41,376 nucleotides of DNA from an uncultured Hyphomicrobiales bacterium (GCA_903842455.1 CAIMLX010000222.1:1-41376), one strand, 5' to 3'. Numbered from the stretch's first letter, positions 7,919 through 17,769 are shown. Translations and numbers: made by a program. The notes: generated by a model not told the origin, from the sequence alone.

Positions 7919-8406
7919 GCTTTATTGAGCGCCTTGATGACGAGAGGGGGTACGAAGGCGCTGATGTCGCCGCCGAGATCGGCGATCTGGCGCACCAGCG
8001 TGGCGGAGATGTGACGGACCGGCGGCGAAGACGGCAGGAACACCGTCTGCAGGTCGGGCGCCATCTGGGCATTCATGCCCACCATCTGCATCTCGTAGTT
8101 GTAGTCGGTGGTATCGCGGAGGCCGCGGATCACCAGCCTGGCGCCGGCGGCGCGGGCGGCATTGACCATCAGGCCGGAAAAATCGATGTAGGCGAACTCG
8201 GTTTCGGTCCGCTTGCCGATCGGTTCGAGCACCGCCCGCAGCAGCGTCAGGCGGTCCTCGTGCGAGAACATCGGCCGCTTGGTGTGGTGCGTGCCCACGG
8301 CAATGACCAGCTTGTCGACGAGCTTGCAGGCCCGCTCGATGACATCGAGGTGGCCATTTGTCAGCGGGTCGAATGAGCCGGGGTAGAAACCGACCAGTCG
8401 CGTCAT
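7915..8406 (-). CDS. coaD: Phosphopantetheine adenylyltransferase CoaD
   Basis: CoaD joins 4'-phosphopantetheine to AMP from ATP, the penultimate step of coenzyme A synthesis. The 163-residue product has the nucleotidyltransferase motif as TNGH at 16-19 within PGSFDPLTNGH, the RGLRDTTDYNYEMQM region around residues 90-105, and the C-terminal ISATLVRQ motif, all typical. ATG at 8406 gives the normal family length; the frame is open 40 codons further upstream without family match. It is the first gene of the operon to queA and overlaps the next gene by ATGA. It is divergent from the flavoprotein at 8514. Confidence 0.97.
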   Translation of the reverse strand: MTRLVGFYPGSFDPLTNGHLDVIERACKLVDKLVIAVGTHHTKRPMFSHEDRLTLLRAVLEPIGKRTETEFAYIDFSGLMVNAARAAGARLVIRGLRDTTDYNYEMQMVGMNAQMAPDLQTVFLPSSPPVRHISATLVRQIADLGGDISAFVPPLVIKALNKA

Positions 8407-8513
8407 CCCGAAGCGCCCTCCGTTGAAGTGGCGGGTTTGTGTCACGGCATGGCGAGCATGGCAAGCCGGGCTGCCTCTTGCACTTGACGCAGAAACCGGC
8501 GATGGGCTTGTCG

Positions 8514-9713
8514 ATGACCTCCTCACAGTATGACACCATCGTCCTCGGCGCCGGCGCGGCCGGCATGATGGCCGGCATCGAAGCCGGCAAGCGCGGCCGC
8601 AATGTGCTGGTCCTCGACCATGCCGATGCGCCGGGCGAGAAGATCCGCATCTCCGGCGGTGGGCGCTGCAACTTCACCAACGTGAACGCGACGCTGAAGG
8701 CCGGGCGCGACCGGTTCATCAGCCAGAACCCGCGCTTCGCGTTCTCGGCGCTGGCCCGCTACACGCCGGAGCATTTCATCGGCCTCGTCGATGATTATGG
8801 CATCAGCTTCCACGAGAAGACGCTGGGACAGCTGTTCTGCGATGGATCGAGCGCGCAGATCGTCAACCTGCTGACCTCCGAGATGCGCAAGGCCCGCAAC
8901 GCGCTGCAGCTATCGACGGAGATCACGGGCGTCCGCCACGCCGACGGACGCTTCATGGTGGAGACCACCAACGGCGACTTCAGCGCGCAGAGCCTCGTGG
9001 TCGCTACCGGCGGCAAGTCCATCCCCAAGATGGGCGCGACCGGCTACGCCTATCAGCTGGCGACGCAGTTCGGGCTGAAGGTGACCGAGAGCCGCCCTGC
9101 CCTCGTGCCGCTGACCTTCGAACCGCGCATTCTCGAGCGGCTGGCGCCGCTGTCGGGTATCGCGGTGGACCCGACGCGGATTTCGGTCGGCAAGCGCGGC
9201 TTCGAGGAAGCAATGCTGTTCACGCACCGCGGGCTGAGCGGTCCAGCGATCCTGCAGATTTCGAGCTACTGGCGCGAGGGCGACGCGATCGTCATCGACC
9301 TGTTCCCGACCGGCAATCTCGGCGACATCCTGCGCAAGGCGCGGGCGGAGTCGCCAAAACTGCACCTGCAGACGATCCTCTCCTGGCACCTGTCGAAGCG
9401 GCTGGCGCAGATGCTGGCCGAGGATATCGGTATCCAGTCGATGATGGGGGACATGTCGGACAAGACGTTTGCCAAGATCGAGGACGCGCTGCGCCGCTGG
9501 ACCATCAAGCCGACCGGGTCCGAGGGGTATCGCACGGCGGAAGTGACGCTGGGCGGCATCGACACCGACGGGCTCGATTCCAACACCATGCAGGCGCGGA
9601 CCGTGCCGGGGCTGTATTTCGTCGGCGAGGCGGTGGATGTCACCGGCTGGCTCGGCGGCTACAATTTCCAGTGGGCCTGGGCGAGCGGCTGGGCGGCTGG
9701 GCAGGTGGCTTAG
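8514..9713 (+). CDS. BaiN/YhiN (HI0933) family NAD(P)/FAD-dependent oxidoreductase
   Basis: The 399-residue product begins with a Rossmann dinucleotide fold (DTIVLGAGAAGMMAGIEAG) and the family signature KIRISGGGRCNFTN at about 43-56. The C-terminal flavin-binding part reads VPGLYFVGEAVDVTGWLGGYNFQWAWASGWAAG, the usual end of this family. Members bind FAD; physiological substrates are mostly unknown, so the BaiN name should not be read as bile acid metabolism. ATG at 8514 is chosen because MTSSQYDTIVLG gives a compact N-terminus; an ATG four codons upstream (8502) is possible. Neither has a strong ribosome binding site. It sits between coaD and gyrA, a place where many rhizobia have nothing. 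Confidence 0.9.
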   Translation: MTSSQYDTIVLGAGAAGMMAGIEAGKRGRNVLVLDHADAPGEKIRISGGGRCNFTNVNATLKAGRDRFISQNPRFAFSALARYTPEHFIGLVDDYGISFHEKTLGQLFCDGSSAQIVNLLTSEMRKARNALQLSTEITGVRHADGRFMVETTNGDFSAQSLVVATGGKSIPKMGATGYAYQLATQFGLKVTESRPALVPLTFEPRILERLAPLSGIAVDPTRISVGKRGFEEAMLFTHRGLSGPAILQISSYWREGDAIVIDLFPTGNLGDILRKARAESPKLHLQTILSWHLSKRLAQMLAEDIGIQSMMGDMSDKTFAKIEDALRRWTIKPTGSEGYRTAEVTLGGIDTDGLDSNTMQARTVPGLYFVGEAVDVTGWLGGYNFQWAWASGWAAGQVA

Positions 9714-9787
9714 CCAACCTATGACGAACTCGACTTGACCTGTCCGGCCCGCTACCACTCTGCCCCGTCATTCGGAGGAGTTGTGTG

Positions 9788-10801
9788 ATGGCCGAGAAGA
9801 AAATCAGGTGGGGTATCCTGTCGACCGCCAATATCGGGCTGAAGAAAGTCACCCCGGCGATCCTGAAGTCACCACTGAGCGAGGTCGTGGCCGTCGCGTC
9901 GCGCGACAAGTCGAAGGCCGAGGGATACATCGCGGAACTCGGGTTGACCGGCAAGGCGCGAGCCTATGGCAGCTACGAGGAGCTGTTCGCGGACCCGAAC
10001 ATCGACGCGATCTACAACCCGCTGCCCAACCATCTGCATGTCGAGATGACGCTGGCGGCGGCAAAGGCCGGCAAGCACGTGCTGTGCGAAAAGCCGATCG
10101 CCATCAACGCGAAGGAAGCCGAGCAGCTTCGGCAGATCCCGGCCGGGATCAAGTTCTACGAAGCCTTCATGGTGCGCTACCATCCGCAGTGGGCGCGGGC
10201 CCGCGAGATCATCAGCTCGGGTGAACTGGGCGAATTGCGCGCCGTGCGCGGCACCTTCACCTACTACCTCACCGACCCCACCAACGTGCGCAACCAGGTC
10301 GATATCGGCGGTGGCGGCATCTACGATATCGGCTGCTACCCGATCACCGCGGCGCGCTTCATGTTCGACGCCGAGCCCCTGCGGGCGGTGTCGCTGGTCG
10401 ACCGCGACCCGGTGATGAAGACCGACCGGCTGGCCTCGGTGATGATGGATTTCGGCGGCGGCAAGCAGGCGAGCTTCATCTGCTCGACTCAGACCAATCT
10501 CGGCCAGTCGCTCGAAGTGCTCGGCACCAAGGGCCGGCTGCAGCTTCTGGTGCCGTTCACGCCAAACGCTGACTCCCCGACCGCCATCCTCGTCGACCGC
10601 GACTACGACGTGAGCGGCAACATGGCGCGGCGCGAGATCATTGCCCCCTGCGACCAGTACACCGAACAGGCCAACGCCTTCTGTCGCTCCATCCTCGACG
10701 ACAAGCCGCTCGAATGGGGCGTCGAGGACGCAATCCGGACCATGCGCGTCATCGACGCCGTGTACGAGAGCGAAAAGACCGGCGGCTGGGCGACGGTCTG
10801 A
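9788..10801 (+). CDS. Gfo/Idh/MocA family NAD(P)-dependent oxidoreductase
   Basis: The 337-residue product has an N-terminal Rossmann fold (IRWGILSTANIGLKK, with the STANI variant of the glycine motif), the catalytic lysine motif CEKPIAIN at about 100-107, and a C-terminal alpha/beta domain with GGGGIYDIGCYPI, the position where this family has an aspartate and often histidine. The STANI and EAFMVRYHPQ patterns are typical of the branch with sugar (xylose or glucose-fructose type) dehydrogenases; substrate is not predictable here. A strong GGAGGAG at 9774-9780 sets ATG 9788; the GTG just before it is in frame but is less likely. Confidence 0.9.
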   Translation: MAEKKIRWGILSTANIGLKKVTPAILKSPLSEVVAVASRDKSKAEGYIAELGLTGKARAYGSYEELFADPNIDAIYNPLPNHLHVEMTLAAAKAGKHVLCEKPIAINAKEAEQLRQIPAGIKFYEAFMVRYHPQWARAREIISSGELGELRAVRGTFTYYLTDPTNVRNQVDIGGGGIYDIGCYPITAARFMFDAEPLRAVSLVDRDPVMKTDRLASVMMDFGGGKQASFICSTQTNLGQSLEVLGTKGRLQLLVPFTPNADSPTAILVDRDYDVSGNMARREIIAPCDQYTEQANAFCRSILDDKPLEWGVEDAIRTMRVIDAVYESEKTGGWATV

Positions 10802-10900
10802 CGCCAACCCCTGGCTGGCGCCATCGGGCGCCGGCCACCCTTGCGCCGGCGTGGCGGACATGGAAGGTGCACGGTCCTTGCCCGCCGCTCCGGAATCGCC

Positions 10901-11785
10901 ATGTCGCCGCGTGACCTGATCCTCGCCCTGTTCGTGGTCACCGTCTGGGGCGTCAACTTCGTCGCCATCCGCTGGGGCGTGGACGAAGTGGCGCCCCTGC
11001 TGATGACGGCGTTGCGCTATCTGCTGGCCGCGTTGCCGGCAGTGTTCTTCATCCGCCGACCGGCCGCGTCGTGGACCATCCTCATCGGCTACGGCTTCGC
11101 CATCGGGGTCGCCCAGTTCGGGCTGCTGTTCGTGTCGATCAAGCTCGGCATGCCGGCGGGGCTGAGTTCGCTGGTGATGCAGTTGCAGGCGTTCTTCACC
11201 ATCGGGCTGGCAGTGCTGTTCCTTGGAGAGCGGCCGAGCCCGGTGCAGTGGCTGGGCGCGGCGGTGGCGTTTGCCGGTATCGGGGCGATCGGGCTGGAGC
11301 GGCTCGACGGCGCGGCGCTGATCCCGCTGCTGATGACGATCGCGGCGGCCTTCTTCTGGGGCGTCGGGAACATCGTCACCAAGCGGGCCGGTCAGATCGA
11401 CATGCTGGGGTTCGTGGTCTGGTCAGCGCTGGTGCCGCCGATCCCGCTGCTGGCACTGTCGCTGCTGTTCGAAGGGCCGGGTGCCATCCCGGCGGCGATG
11501 CAGAACCTCACCCTCATTGGGGCCGGCTCGCTGCTGTTCATTTCCTACGCCGCGACGCTGTTCGGCTACGGGACCTGGAGCATGCTGCTGTCGCGCTATC
11601 CGGCGGGGCTGGTGGCGCCGTTCTCGCTGCTGGTGCCGATCGCGGGGATCGGCAGCGCCGCGCTGCTGTTGGGCGAGGCCATTTCGGGGATCGAGATTGC
11701 GGGCAGCGTGCTGGTGTTCGCCGGCCTGTTGCTCAACGTGTTCGGGCCGAGGCTGCTGGCGTGGCAAAGGCCGGGTACTCTCTGA
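10901..11785 (+). CDS. EamA (DMT superfamily) inner-membrane transporter
   Basis: The 294-residue product has about ten hydrophobic helices in two EamA repeats of five. The first starts at LILALFVVTVWGVNFVAIRWGV and ends with FLGERPSPVQWLGAAVAFAGIG; the second starts near IPLLMTIAAAFFWGVGNIVTKRAG and ends with LGEAISGIEIAGSVLVFAGLLLNVFG. The FLGERP and LGEAIS motifs mark the ends of helix 4 and 9 as in RhaT/YdcZ-type metabolite exporters (E. coli EamA exports cysteine-pathway metabolites). Substrate unknown. Convergent with gyrA, with a shared hairpin terminator between them. Confidence 0.9.
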   Translation: MSPRDLILALFVVTVWGVNFVAIRWGVDEVAPLLMTALRYLLAALPAVFFIRRPAASWTILIGYGFAIGVAQFGLLFVSIKLGMPAGLSSLVMQLQAFFTIGLAVLFLGERPSPVQWLGAAVAFAGIGAIGLERLDGAALIPLLMTIAAAFFWGVGNIVTKRAGQIDMLGFVVWSALVPPIPLLALSLLFEGPGAIPAAMQNLTLIGAGSLLFISYAATLFGYGTWSMLLSRYPAGLVAPFSLLVPIAGIGSAALLLGEAISGIEIAGSVLVFAGLLLNVFGPRLLAWQRPGTL

Positions 11786-11808
11786 GACTGGGGGCGGCGG
11801 AAACGGAA

Positions 11809-11846
11809 AGGACGCCGTCGGTGCTGACGGCGTCCTAGAATTTTCG
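11809..11846. terminator. Bidirectional terminator between eamA-type gene and gyrA
   Basis: A perfect 11-bp stem AGGACGCCGTC/GACGGCGTCCT (11809-11819 with 11826-11836) with a 6-base loop is followed on the plus strand by AGAATTTT. On the minus strand it lies 28 bases past the gyrA stop and ends in TTTCC. It can serve both convergent genes. Confidence 0.8.
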
Positions 11847-11863
11847 GCCCTCAAGCAGACGGA

Positions 11864-14647
11864 TTATTCTTCCGCAGCTCCGTCCTCGCTCTCCGGCTCG
11901 TCGTTTTCGGGTTCGCTGAGCCGCTCCACCGCCACGACCTTTTCGCCATCGGCAGTGCGGAAGACGCGAACGCCCTTGGACGAGCGGCTGGTGTACCGGA
12001 TGCCGTTGACCGGCACGCGGATCAGCTGCGCACCGTCCGAGATCAGCATGATCTGGTCAGCGTCCTCGACCGGGAAGGCGGCGACGAGGCGGCCGATCTC
12101 GGCGGTCTTGGTCTGGTCGGTCGCCTTGATGCCCTTGCCGCCGCGATTCGAGATGCGGAACTCGTAGCTCGACGAGCGCTTGCCGAAGCCGAACTCGGTG
12201 ATGGTGAGGACGAACTGCTCGGCCGCGCCCATTTCTATGTAGCGCGCCTCGTCGATCGAAGCCGCCTCGCCGGCACCCTCCTCGGCCTCTTCGGTCGTAT
12301 CGACCTCGGGCTCGGCTTCAACCTCGTCGCCGGTGGCAGCACGACGGATGGCACCCGACTGCTTGAGATAGGCCTCACGCTCGGCCGGTGTCGCATCCAC
12401 GTGCCGGAGGATCGACATCGAGATGACGTTGTCGCCTTCGCTGAGCGAAATGCCGCGCACGCCGGTAGAGGTGCCGGTGGAGCCGTTGCCGCCGAACACC
12501 CGGATGTCGGAGGTCTGGAAGCGGACGGCCTGACCGAGCGAGGTGGTCAGGAGGACGTCGTCGGTCTCCTGGCTGAGCTCAACACCGATGATCGTCTGGC
12601 TGGTATCGTCGAACTCCATGACCCGCTTGCCCAGCGTGGTGCGCGGGACGCAGTCGGAGAGCTTGTTGCGCCGGATGCCGCCGGTATTGGTGGCGAACAT
12701 CACGTCGTGGTTCTCCCACTCCTTCTCGTCCTCCGGCAGCGGCACGATCGACGTGATGCGTTCGCCCGCGTCGAGCGGCAGCATGTTGATCAGCGCTCGT
12801 CCCCGGCCCTGCGGCTCGGCAATCGGCAGGCGCCAGACCTTCATCTTGTAGACCTGGCCGAGCGAGGAGAAGAACAGTACCGGGGCGTGCGTCGATGCCA
12901 CGAACAGGCGCGACACGAAGTCGGCGTCCCGCGTCGACATGCCGGAGCGGCCCTTGCCGCCGCGGCGCTGCGCCCGATAGGCCGACAGCGGCACGCGCTT
13001 GATGTAGCCGCCATGGGTGACGGTGACCACCATGTCCTCGCGGGCGATCAGGTCCTCGTCCTCGAAGTCGCCGGCCGCCTCGTCGATGGCGGTTTTGCGC
13101 GGCGTGTTGAACTGGTCCTTTATGGCGTTGAGTTCATCGCGGATGATGGTCATGACGCGGTCGCGGGACCGCAGGATGTCGAGGAAGTCGGCGATATCGA
13201 CGCCGAGCCCGTTGAGCTCCTCGCCGATTTCGTCGCGCCCGAGCGCGGTGAGGCGGCTCAGGGTCAACGCGAGGATGGCGCGCGCCTGCTCGTCGGAAAG
13301 CTTGAAGGTGCCATCTTCGTTGATGGTATGGCGCGGATCGTCGATCAGCGCGATCAGTGGCGCCACGTCCTTGGCCGGCCAGTAGCGCTCCATCAGCCGC
13401 TCGCGCGCCGCCCCCGCATCGGGCGAGGTGCGGATCAGCGCGATGACTTCGTCGATGTTGGCCACGGCGACGGCGAGGCCGACGAGGATATGGGCGCGAT
13501 CGCGGGCCTTGTTCAGCAGGAAGCGGGCCCGGCGGGTTACCACTTCCTCGCGGAACTCGAGGAAGGCGGCGAGGATGCCGCGGAGATTCATCAGTTCGGG
13601 CTTGCCGCCGTTCAGCGCAACGAAGTTGCAGCCGAACGAATCCTGCAGCTGGGTGAACCGGTAAAGCTGGTTCAGCACCACGTCGGGGACGGCGTCGCGC
13701 TTGAGTTCGATGACGACGCGCATGCCGTTGCGATCGGACTCGTCGCGAACGTCGGAGATGCCCTCGATCCGTTTCTCGCGCACCAGCTCGGCGATCTTCT
13801 CGATCATTACCGACTTGTTTACCTGGTACGGAATCTCGGTGACGATGACCGCCTCGCGGCCGCCGCGCATCTCTTCGACATGCGACTTGCCGCGCACGAG
13901 GATGGAGCCGCGGCCGGTCTCGTAGGCCTGGCGGATGCCGGAACGGCCGAGGATGATGCCGGCGGTCGGGAAATCCGGGCCCGGCAGCACCGTCATCAGC
14001 TCTTCAGTGAGGGCGTCGGGGTTGTCCATCATCATCAGGACAGCGTCGATCACCTCGCCCAGATTGTGGGTCGGGACGTTGGTCGCCATGCCCACGGCGA
14101 TGCCTGAGCCACCGTTGACGAGCAGGTTGGGGAACCGCGCCGGCAGCACCGTCGGCTCCTGCTCGGACGAGTCGTAGTTGTCCTTGAAGTTGACGGTGTC
14201 CTTGTCGAGATCCTCGAGCATGAAGCCCGTGATCTTTTCCATGCGCACTTCGGTGTAGCGCATGGCCGCCGGCATATCGCCATCGACGGAGCCGAAATTG
14301 CCCTGCCCGTCGATCAGCGTCACGCGGAGCGAGAACTCCTGCGCCATGCGGACGAGGGACATGTAGACGGCGTCGTTCGAGTGCGGGTGGTACTTGCCGA
14401 TGACGTCGCCGACGACGCGGGCCGATTTGCGGTACGGCCGGTTCCACTCGTAGCCCTGCTCGTACATCGAATAGAGGATGCGCCGATGCACCGGCTTCAA
14501 CCCGTCGCGAACGTCGGGCAGCGCGCGGGACACGATCACGCTCATCGCGTAATCGAGGTACGACTGGCGCATCTCGTCGGAGATGGAGACCGGGGCGATA
14601 TCGGAAGGCGGCAGTCCGCCGTTCTGGTCTTCGGGCTTGTCTGTCAC
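11864..14647 (-). CDS. gyrA: DNA gyrase subunit A
   Basis: GyrA breaks and rejoins DNA in the A2B2 gyrase that supercoils the chromosome. The 927-residue product has the winged-helix breakage domain with catalytic tyrosine Y131 ([10 protein letters not shown]), the tower and coiled-coil, and a six-blade C-terminal pinwheel with the GyrA box QRRGGKG. Two features are odd. First, the quinolone-determining stretch reads [10 protein letters not shown] at 87-96, where E. coli has HPHGDSAVYD (offset +9, no gap), so the residues matching G81, D82, S83 and D87 are S, N, D and M. Second, an acidic insertion (about 50 residues, rich in E, D, A) lies within the pinwheel before [13 protein letters not shown], plus an acidic C-terminal tail. 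The 290 bases upstream of the start hold no other gene that I can support. Confidence 0.98.
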   Translation of the reverse strand: MTDKPEDQNGGLPPSDIAPVSISDEMRQSYLDYAMSVIVSRALPDVRDGLKPVHRRILYSMYEQGYEWNRPYRKSARVVGDVIGKYHPHSNDAVYMSLVRMAQEFSLRVTLIDGQGNFGSVDGDMPAAMRYTEVRMEKITGFMLEDLDKDTVNFKDNYDSSEQEPTVLPARFPNLLVNGGSGIAVGMATNVPTHNLGEVIDAVLMMMDNPDALTEELMTVLPGPDFPTAGIILGRSGIRQAYETGRGSILVRGKSHVEEMRGGREAVIVTEIPYQVNKSVMIEKIAELVREKRIEGISDVRDESDRNGMRVVIELKRDAVPDVVLNQLYRFTQLQDSFGCNFVALNGGKPELMNLRGILAAFLEFREEVVTRRARFLLNKARDRAHILVGLAVAVANIDEVIALIRTSPDAGAARERLMERYWPAKDVAPLIALIDDPRHTINEDGTFKLSDEQARAILALTLSRLTALGRDEIGEELNGLGVDIADFLDILRSRDRVMTIIRDELNAIKDQFNTPRKTAIDEAAGDFEDEDLIAREDMVVTVTHGGYIKRVPLSAYRAQRRGGKGRSGMSTRDADFVSRLFVASTHAPVLFFSSLGQVYKMKVWRLPIAEPQGRGRALINMLPLDAGERITSIVPLPEDEKEWENHDVMFATNTGGIRRNKLSDCVPRTTLGKRVMEFDDTSQTIIGVELSQETDDVLLTTSLGQAVRFQTSDIRVFGGNGSTGTSTGVRGISLSEGDNVISMSILRHVDATPAEREAYLKQSGAIRRAATGDEVEAEPEVDTTEEAEEGAGEAASIDEARYIEMGAAEQFVLTITEFGFGKRSSSYEFRISNRGGKGIKATDQTKTAEIGRLVAAFPVEDADQIMLISDGAQLIRVPVNGIRYTSRSSKGVRVFRTADGEKVVAVERLSEPENDEPESEDGAAEE

Positions 14648-14938
14648 GGGGCCGTTTTACAACTGTGAACGCTGGTTTGTGGGTCTATGCGATTCCGGTG
14701 CCAAAGACCAATGATGACCGGCGTTTCGGGCGGGTCCCGACCGGTCTTCCACGACTATCGCTATAGTTGACATTCGCGCCCAATTCGAGGCCCTGAAGGC
14801 CTGACTGTGACAAATTGGGCAAAAATGGCCTTGCGCGCGGCTTCCGGGCCGGCCCAGCGGCTGGACGAGCCGACTGTCAGGCCTTATTGAACGCGCCGCC
14901 AAGGGTGGGGGCAAGTCCGTTCCCGGGAGTTGATTCTA

Positions 14939-17236
14939 TTGTCGAACAAATCTGTATTGTCCAGGATTCAGAACTGGGCCTTCGGGCATGATCGGTCGAT
15001 CGGCTTCGGGCTTGAGTATCTGGGTCATACGACACTACGATTCCCGCGCCTGCTGGCCCTCCTCGTCCTGCTCGTCTCCGTATTCTGCCTGGTGCAAATT
15101 CCGCGCATCAGCGTCGACGGCGACATGCTGCGGGTGTTCGCCGACTCAGGTCAGGAATACAAGGACTATCAGGACCTGTCGGAAACGTTCGGCACGTTCG
15201 AGAACGACATCAACATCCTGGTCTCGACCGAGAACCTGACCGACCCAGATGTGCTGGCCAGCATCCGCGAGATGTCTCTCGACCTGGGCACTTCGGAATA
15301 TGTGAGCGGCACCATGTCCGCCTTCACGCTGCGCAGGCCGATGGCCGACGGCACGACGACCGCGGCCATCCCGGAGGACCTGACGGACTCGGCAGCAGTG
15401 GCAGACGCGCTTACCGAACTCCAGCAGTCCGATCCGATGATGCGGAACCTGCTGAGCCCCGACCTCAAGAGCGCGGTGATCATCGTCTTCCCGGACCAGG
15501 AGGCGGTCAACGCCAACGGCACCAAGGCGATGATCGCCGAGTTGCGCGACCTCGTCGCCTTCTACCAGAGCCCGGACATCGAAGTGACGCTGACCGGGCC
15601 GCCGATCTGGACGTCCGAAATGCTCGGGGCGGCCGTCGACGACCAGGTGCGGTTCACGATCTGGGGCTTTGGCCTCGGTGCCCTGATCGCCTTCATCTCC
15701 CTGCGCTCGCTGATGGGCGCCGTCATTGTCGCCGCAACGCCGTTCATTGCCGTGATGTGGGTGATGGGGCTCGTGATCTTCACCTTCGGCTCGTTCTCCT
15801 TCCTCACCATCATCGTCACCACCATCGTGCTGGTGATCGCCTTTGCGGAGAGCCTGTTCCTGATCTTCAACTGGCTCGCCTATTGGCGGGACGGCATGGA
15901 CCCCTACAAGGCGGTGAACGAGACCGTCCGGGTGGTGGGACCGGCCAGCGCGCTCACCATGCTGACGACGGCAGTGTCGTTCGCATCGCTGTCGCTGACC
16001 CCCGGCCAGGGCATCCAGGAATTCTCGATGGCGGGCGTGCTCGCATCGGTGACAAACTTCGTCTGCCTGATGACCTTCCTGCCGCTGCTGCTGAAGCTGG
16101 CGGTAAAGTGTGGCTTCAAGCTGCCCAAGCCGAGCATAGCCATCACCGCGCCAATTCCGGTGGCCTGGTACATCGCCCGGCGCTTCGCGCGGCCGATCAC
16201 GGCGGCGGCCATCGTCGTCACCGGCCTGCTGCTGATCCCCTACGCGCTGATCCAGCCGCATTTCTCGTTCGAGGACATGATGTCCAAGGGCTCTGCTGCC
16301 CTGACGGCTGCCCAGACCATCGACGAGGGCGTCGGCGGCGTGGCGCCGCTCTACATCAGCATTCCGCTCGAGCAATCCGATCCCAATGTCGGCGAAGAGG
16401 ACTTCGAGAAAATCCGGACGGTGCAGGACATCGTCGAGAAGCGCCTCGGCAATGACAAGGCGATCTCGGCCGCCGCCTTCACTCAGTATGAAGCGGCCGG
16501 TTTCAACCGCGAGCAGGTGCTGGATGCGGTCGGTGACCTGCGCTCGCGCTTCGTCAACGAGGAGGGCACCCGGGCCCTGATCACCGGCTTCATGCCGCTG
16601 ATCATCGCCTCGGAGGAATTGAAGGCCCTCAAGGAAGGGATCGAGGCGGACATCCGCGCGGTCGGCATCGAGGGGGCGGAGGTCGGTGGCTTCCGCGTCA
16701 TGACCACCTATGCCACCGACAACATCGTGCGCGGCCTGCAGTTCGACCTGACGGCCTCGGTGGTGGTGAACCTGTTCCTGATCGGCCTGGCGTTCCGCTC
16801 CTGGCGGGTGGCGCTGGCAACCGCCATCCCGAACCTGTTCCCCGTGCTCGGCATGGAGGGGTGGTTATTCTTTTCGGGCCAGGGGCTGCAGTTGACCACC
16901 GTGCTGGCGCTGACCATCGCGTTTGGCATCGCGGTGGACGACACTACCCACTTCCTGTCGCACTACCTGCATGCGCGGCGCGAGGAAGGCTTCAACCACC
17001 ACGACGCGATCAAGCACACGATGGAGCGCATCGGCGGTGCCATCTTCGCTACCACGCTGATCCTCTGTTCGGGCGTGGCGATCGTCATGACGTCGGCCCT
17101 GCCCCAGGTGGCGCTGTTCGGGTCACTGTTCGTCGGCACGTTGGGTCTTGCATTGATCGGCGACGTGTTCATTCTGCCGGCGTTGCTGGTCGCCGGTGGG
17201 CGATTCTTTCATCCGCTGGGAGGCGTCAAGAAATGA
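14939..17236 (+). CDS. RND/MMPL family exporter
   Basis: The 765-residue product has the internal duplication of RND-type exporters: a first membrane helix near residues 33-55, a large periplasmic loop, five helices (about 235-390), a second helix near 415-437, a second periplasmic loop, and five helices at 600-760, ending in FGIAVDDTTHFLSHY and GLALIGDVFILPALL, the conserved MMPL helix motifs. The two-loop plan resembles hopanoid or lipid transporters such as HpnN, but no hopanoid genes are near and the substrate is unknown. There is no ATG near the N-terminus; TTG at 14939 lies 9 bases after GGGAG and is preferred over the TTG at 14930. Its stop overlaps the next gene by ATGA. Confidence 0.88.
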   Translation: MSNKSVLSRIQNWAFGHDRSIGFGLEYLGHTTLRFPRLLALLVLLVSVFCLVQIPRISVDGDMLRVFADSGQEYKDYQDLSETFGTFENDINILVSTENLTDPDVLASIREMSLDLGTSEYVSGTMSAFTLRRPMADGTTTAAIPEDLTDSAAVADALTELQQSDPMMRNLLSPDLKSAVIIVFPDQEAVNANGTKAMIAELRDLVAFYQSPDIEVTLTGPPIWTSEMLGAAVDDQVRFTIWGFGLGALIAFISLRSLMGAVIVAATPFIAVMWVMGLVIFTFGSFSFLTIIVTTIVLVIAFAESLFLIFNWLAYWRDGMDPYKAVNETVRVVGPASALTMLTTAVSFASLSLTPGQGIQEFSMAGVLASVTNFVCLMTFLPLLLKLAVKCGFKLPKPSIAITAPIPVAWYIARRFARPITAAAIVVTGLLLIPYALIQPHFSFEDMMSKGSAALTAAQTIDEGVGGVAPLYISIPLEQSDPNVGEEDFEKIRTVQDIVEKRLGNDKAISAAAFTQYEAAGFNREQVLDAVGDLRSRFVNEEGTRALITGFMPLIIASEELKALKEGIEADIRAVGIEGAEVGGFRVMTTYATDNIVRGLQFDLTASVVVNLFLIGLAFRSWRVALATAIPNLFPVLGMEGWLFFSGQGLQLTTVLALTIAFGIAVDDTTHFLSHYLHARREEGFNHHDAIKHTMERIGGAIFATTLILCSGVAIVMTSALPQVALFGSLFVGTLGLALIGDVFILPALLVAGGRFFHPLGGVKK

Positions 17237-17769
17237 GCTTTGCCGGGCCCCTGTCGCGCATCGTCGCACTCGCCGGTCTGACTATCGTGTCGTTGCCGGC
17301 GGCCGCGCCGGCTTATGCCGCCAAGGCGGATGTGGAACTGCTTCAGTCCTATATCGGCTCCTGGAAGGGCAGCAGCGACCTGAAGGGCCGCTTCCGCGGC
17401 AAGGATGGCGGCAAGGTTTCCTGCACGCTGTCGCTGAGCAAGGGCAACGGCGACAAGGTGAACTATGCCGGCAACTGCACGCTGGCGGGCACCGCGATGA
17501 CCGTGAAGGGCACCATCGTCTACAACGATGCGGGCAAGCGCTACGAGGCCGCCATGACCTCGAACGTGTCGTTCTCCGGCATAGCCATCGGCAAGCGGCA
17601 GGGCGGCGGCCTGTCGTTTAGCTTCAAGGAGAAGAACAAGGACGAGGAAGGCATGGGCCTCGCCGTCAATGCTGCCATCACGTTGAACCCCGACCGAATC
17701 GCGGTCAATTTCGACGTGGCGTTCGACAATGGCGACAAGCTGTCTGCCTCGGTGCCGTTCACCAAGTAA
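17233..17769 (+). CDS. Secreted beta-rich protein coupled to the RND exporter
   Basis: The 178-residue product has a signal peptide (LSRIVALAGLTIVSLPAAAPAYAAKA, probable cleavage after residue 32 or so) and a mature part made of short alternating strands (SCTLSLSK, NYAGNCTLAG, MTVKGTIVYND, AVNAAITLN, RIAVNFDVAF), suggesting a small beta-barrel or lipocalin-like fold. Two cysteines could pair. I do not recognise a named family. It overlaps the RND exporter stop codon by ATGA, so the two are almost certainly one transcription and translation unit; a periplasmic carrier or accessory for the exported molecule is a reasonable guess, not shown. Confidence 0.8.
   Translation: MSFAGPLSRIVALAGLTIVSLPAAAPAYAAKADVELLQSYIGSWKGSSDLKGRFRGKDGGKVSCTLSLSKGNGDKVNYAGNCTLAGTAMTVKGTIVYNDAGKRYEAAMTSNVSFSGIAIGKRQGGGLSFSFKEKNKDEEGMGLAVNAAITLNPDRIAVNFDVAFDNGDKLSASVPFTK

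Noticed and set aside
12401-14107. 568-codon plus-strand open frame inside gyrA
   Set aside because: Antisense to a fully conserved gyrA; composition typical of a GC-rich shadow frame, no domain seen.
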